Below, piece by piece: positions 33,601-34,432 of a stretch of 34,432 nt of DNA. Numbering within the stretch: the first letter of the stretch is position 1; each line of letters starts with the position of its first letter. Source of the stretch: Flavobacteriales bacterium. GTDB lineage: Bacteria; Bacteroidota; Bacteroidia; Flavobacteriales; UBA7312. Where the stretch lies: assembly GCA_016779995.1 (NCBI GenBank), contig JADHMO010000014.1:1-34432 (forward strand). The letters are read 5' to 3'. The position numbers and the translations under genes are program-made. The notes below the pieces were generated by a model, which made no database searches, was not told the DNA's origin, and saw only the letters and a program-made list of their open reading frames with translations.

Positions 33601-34432
33601 ACTGGTGAGACCGATGCAGTTTTAACAAATAAAACGTCTGGTAGCTATTCAGTAATCGTTGAAGATGATAACGCATGTAAGGATACTTTGAATATTGAAA
33701 TTCCATTGCAAGAAACATTTACACTCCAATTGACGTCAGATTCGTTAAACTGCTTTTCTGATGGAAGTGGTTCTGCTACTGTTATGAATTCAGGTGGATT
33801 TGCTCCTTATGATTATCAGTGGAATACTACAGATGGAGTTACTCAAGTATTATCGGCCTCCAATACTAACACTCTATTAAGCCTATCGGAAGGTGTAACT
33901 AGTGTCTTAGTAACTGATGTCAATGGTTGTACTAAGACTGCTCAGGTTGATGTGTTTCAACCTAATGAATTACTATATACAGTTACAAAACTTAATAATG
34001 AAAGTTGTTCTGGGCAAATTTCTAGTTGTGATGGTGTCTTGAAATATACAGCATTTGGAGGTACAGGGATTTACACCTTTTCAACATTAGACTTAGACGG
34101 AAATCTGATTTCAGAGCATTATTCTGATAGTCTAGTGATTGACTCTGGTCTTTGCGCTGGTTTTTATCAAATTCTAATTGAAGACGAACATGGGTGTTCA
34201 GGTACTCTAAGTGGTAGTGGTTTGCCATTACCTGTTGAAATTATTGCGGGTAGCCCTGTGACATCCTCTATCAATACTACAACGGGTTCTATTACAAACA
34301 ATATTTTATGTTACGGAGATACTGCAGCATCACTTTCTGTATCTAATCCTAACCCTTCTTATACTTATGATTGGTATGTCAATGGAGAACTGTTTACTAG
34401 TGGTTTGAATGTTGTTTTACCTGCTGGAGAAA
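30637..34432 (+). CDS. Third SprB-repeat surface protein, partial (C-terminus outside window)
   Basis: An open frame of 1265 codons runs from the ATG at 30637 to the window edge. Signal peptide ~1-19 (MRYYLLLLAFLFAFIDVKS, then QF). A short Cys-containing strand (DTVLCSGENITLVASG) leads into a nidogen-like beta domain at ~49-196: DMGFDFTFYGNTYNQCVLSANGYITF, IMAPWHDIDP, VFYVVWCNMP and ALMFEGSNKIEMHI. Two or three beta-rich segments follow (~200-475), then SprB-type repeats from ~478 to the edge, ten visible. It starts 37 bases after the preceding gene with no promoter seen in between, so the two are likely co-transcribed. A CHU_C sorting domain is expected beyond the window but not observed. 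A shorter frame scan misses it because no stop is present. Confidence 0.9.
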   Translation, partial: MRYYLLLLAFLFAFIDVKSQFITSTDTVLCSGENITLVASGANISPSFINTDDIHSGIIDMGFDFTFYGNTYNQCVLSANGYITFDLAQAGVYSPWVIDNAIPDAGQLPENAIMAPWHDIDPSVGGSVVYGTYGAAPNRVFYVVWCNMPLYQCNDLIIGQYALMFEGSNKIEMHIDDKLLCPVWNGGAAIQGIVNENSTLFEIVVDPVLLQPRNFPLNWTADDEGWEFIPNADFTDYTINSIDYSPIATGTVVWSDQYGNILSDSLTLNVTPDTGAVYYYISVVDVCTGETINNVDSVLVQTSAPSNAGLVDVATEDSTIFLCDITDGLETVNLFNYLGDDYEDNGSWFENNVIVSNEQDLVESSTGNYSYITYGVNDLCNDTSFISLNINRLPDAGVEGYKLVCSGDPSFSMFNELNGIPQTGGVWYNPNNDSVIDIFDPLTAQVGTYKYVVEGVNACPSDSQFLYIDYQEGFEIETYSSPVSCNGYQDGSIVLFANNNTVAPITYSIDGGATYHSYNEFDNLEFGSYNISVRDGNGCLTDSIAIVSSAAPEINVLTTATDVLCYGDSSAIVSVSSISGGNIENSSYQYNWFRSGTDELVGTTESVQVPVGGYYLVVEDDNGCQGTDEVSVEQVNPITFSAETEDITCFGGTDGQIHVVVTGGGTPPYNLKWTNQGNISSSFLYDLSAGVYDLEISDVNDCMVSTSFELEQSPSPLTIEMGSVSISCFGESTGTAQIIANGGTPPYSYQWSSGHVTDIADQLPQGVYHVDVTDARGCIVTDSVTINENSQIINNISSVSISCYNGSDGSATVSSSGGTGSLIYNWSTGGSNTTIVNQSYGEYWVKVEDELGCFVIDTIEISQPKPLKLQLITTDVKCYGGSDGAISSTATGGTEPYNYDWSLSGNSFNFVQDVFALPSTDEPYVLTVTDNNSCQSSVLTFIHQPDPLVVDTSHLVSAYCLNIPTGEVSVVASGGFLNTNSSYSFLWNTGETDAVLTNKTSGSYSVIVEDDNACKDTLNIEIPLQETFTLQLTSDSLNCFSDGSGSATVMNSGGFAPYDYQWNTTDGVTQVLSASNTNTLLSLSEGVTSVLVTDVNGCTKTAQVDVFQPNELLYTVTKLNNESCSGQISSCDGVLKYTAFGGTGIYTFSTLDLDGNLISEHYSDSLVIDSGLCAGFYQILIEDEHGCSGTLSGSGLPLPVEIIAGSPVTSSINTTTGSITNNILCYGDTAASLSVSNPNPSYTYDWYVNGELFTSGLNVVLPAGE
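32068..34432 (+). repeat. Array of at least ten SprB-type repeats, continuing past the window
   Basis: Repeat cores CNGYQDG, CYGDSSA, CFGGTDG, CFGESTG, CYNGSDG, CYGGSDG, CLNIPTG, CFSDGSG, CSGQISSCDG and CYGDTAA recur about every 230-250 bases, more regularly than in the preceding gene. A 16-base exact copy, GTTGAAGATGATAACG, occurs at 32488-32503 and 33658-33673, and nearly again at 29508 in the neighbouring gene (one base different), coding for VEDDN. These could support recombination within or between the genes. Confidence 0.75.

Noticed and set aside
31746-34228. Minus-strand open frames opposite the third surface gene, and similar antisense frames over dnaJ, fabD, murA and others
   Set aside because: They lie within strongly supported genes on the other strand, have low-complexity or unfamiliar translations, and no promoter or family similarity.
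32068-34432. CRISPR-like periodic repeats
   Set aside because: The period is about 230-250 bases, copies are diverged, and they encode protein repeats in one continuous frame.

Overview
The window looks like chromosomal DNA of a marine-type Bacteroidota, most likely close to Flavobacteriia. The evidence is AT-rich sequence, genes without Shine-Dalgarno sites, several exact matches to the Bacteroidota -7 promoter box (TAnnTTTG), a DUF4290 gene, a DnaJ with only two zinc-finger repeats, and three consecutive secreted proteins with SprB-type repeats, two of which visibly end in the gliding-motility/type IX secretion (T9SS) C-terminal domain. No species can be named from the sequence alone.

Layout. 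(1) Positions 1-2083 are the right end of an integrated element: a partial RteC-like gene, a tyrosine recombinase with direct repeats upstream of it, and a copy of a tRNA 3' end (the attachment site) followed by the original terminator. (2) Positions 2108-2344 carry no protein gene but contain strongly structured sequence ending in a second terminator, a candidate small RNA. (3) Positions 2541-9708 are housekeeping and envelope genes: Kdo transferase (waaA) with an outer-membrane-type protein; dTDP-glucose 4,6-dehydratase (rmlB) coupled to a PHP-family phosphatase; a minus-strand PTPS/QueD - folE - fabD cluster; and the divergent futalosine-pathway menaquinone pair mqnB-mqnD. (4) Positions 9705-14627 hold a MerR regulator and a membrane-anchored M23 peptidase, then alaS and a Ppx/GppA phosphatase.

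(5) Positions 13710-19969 form one tightly packed minus-strand run: grpE, dnaJ, a secreted glycoside-hydrolase-like protein, an ABC ATPase, its permease and ppx. It is probably led by a promoter upstream of grpE that resembles the sigma-54 consensus. (6) Positions 20082-24890 are a second minus-strand run: a UvrD/PcrA helicase with a TTG start, a DUF4290 protein, murA and a TlpA-like thioredoxin. The MurA carries Asp in place of the usual catalytic-loop Cys, which predicts fosfomycin insensitivity. (7) Positions 25021-34432 are three large secreted surface or adhesin-like proteins in tandem, the last cut by the window edge. They share SprB repeats but have different N-terminal modules.

Most of the window is conserved core genome. 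The least explained parts are the left end (integration site, candidate RNA), the secreted hydrolase inside the chaperone/ABC run, and the tandem SprB-repeat cluster. No obviously new defence or mobile system was found beyond the partial element.
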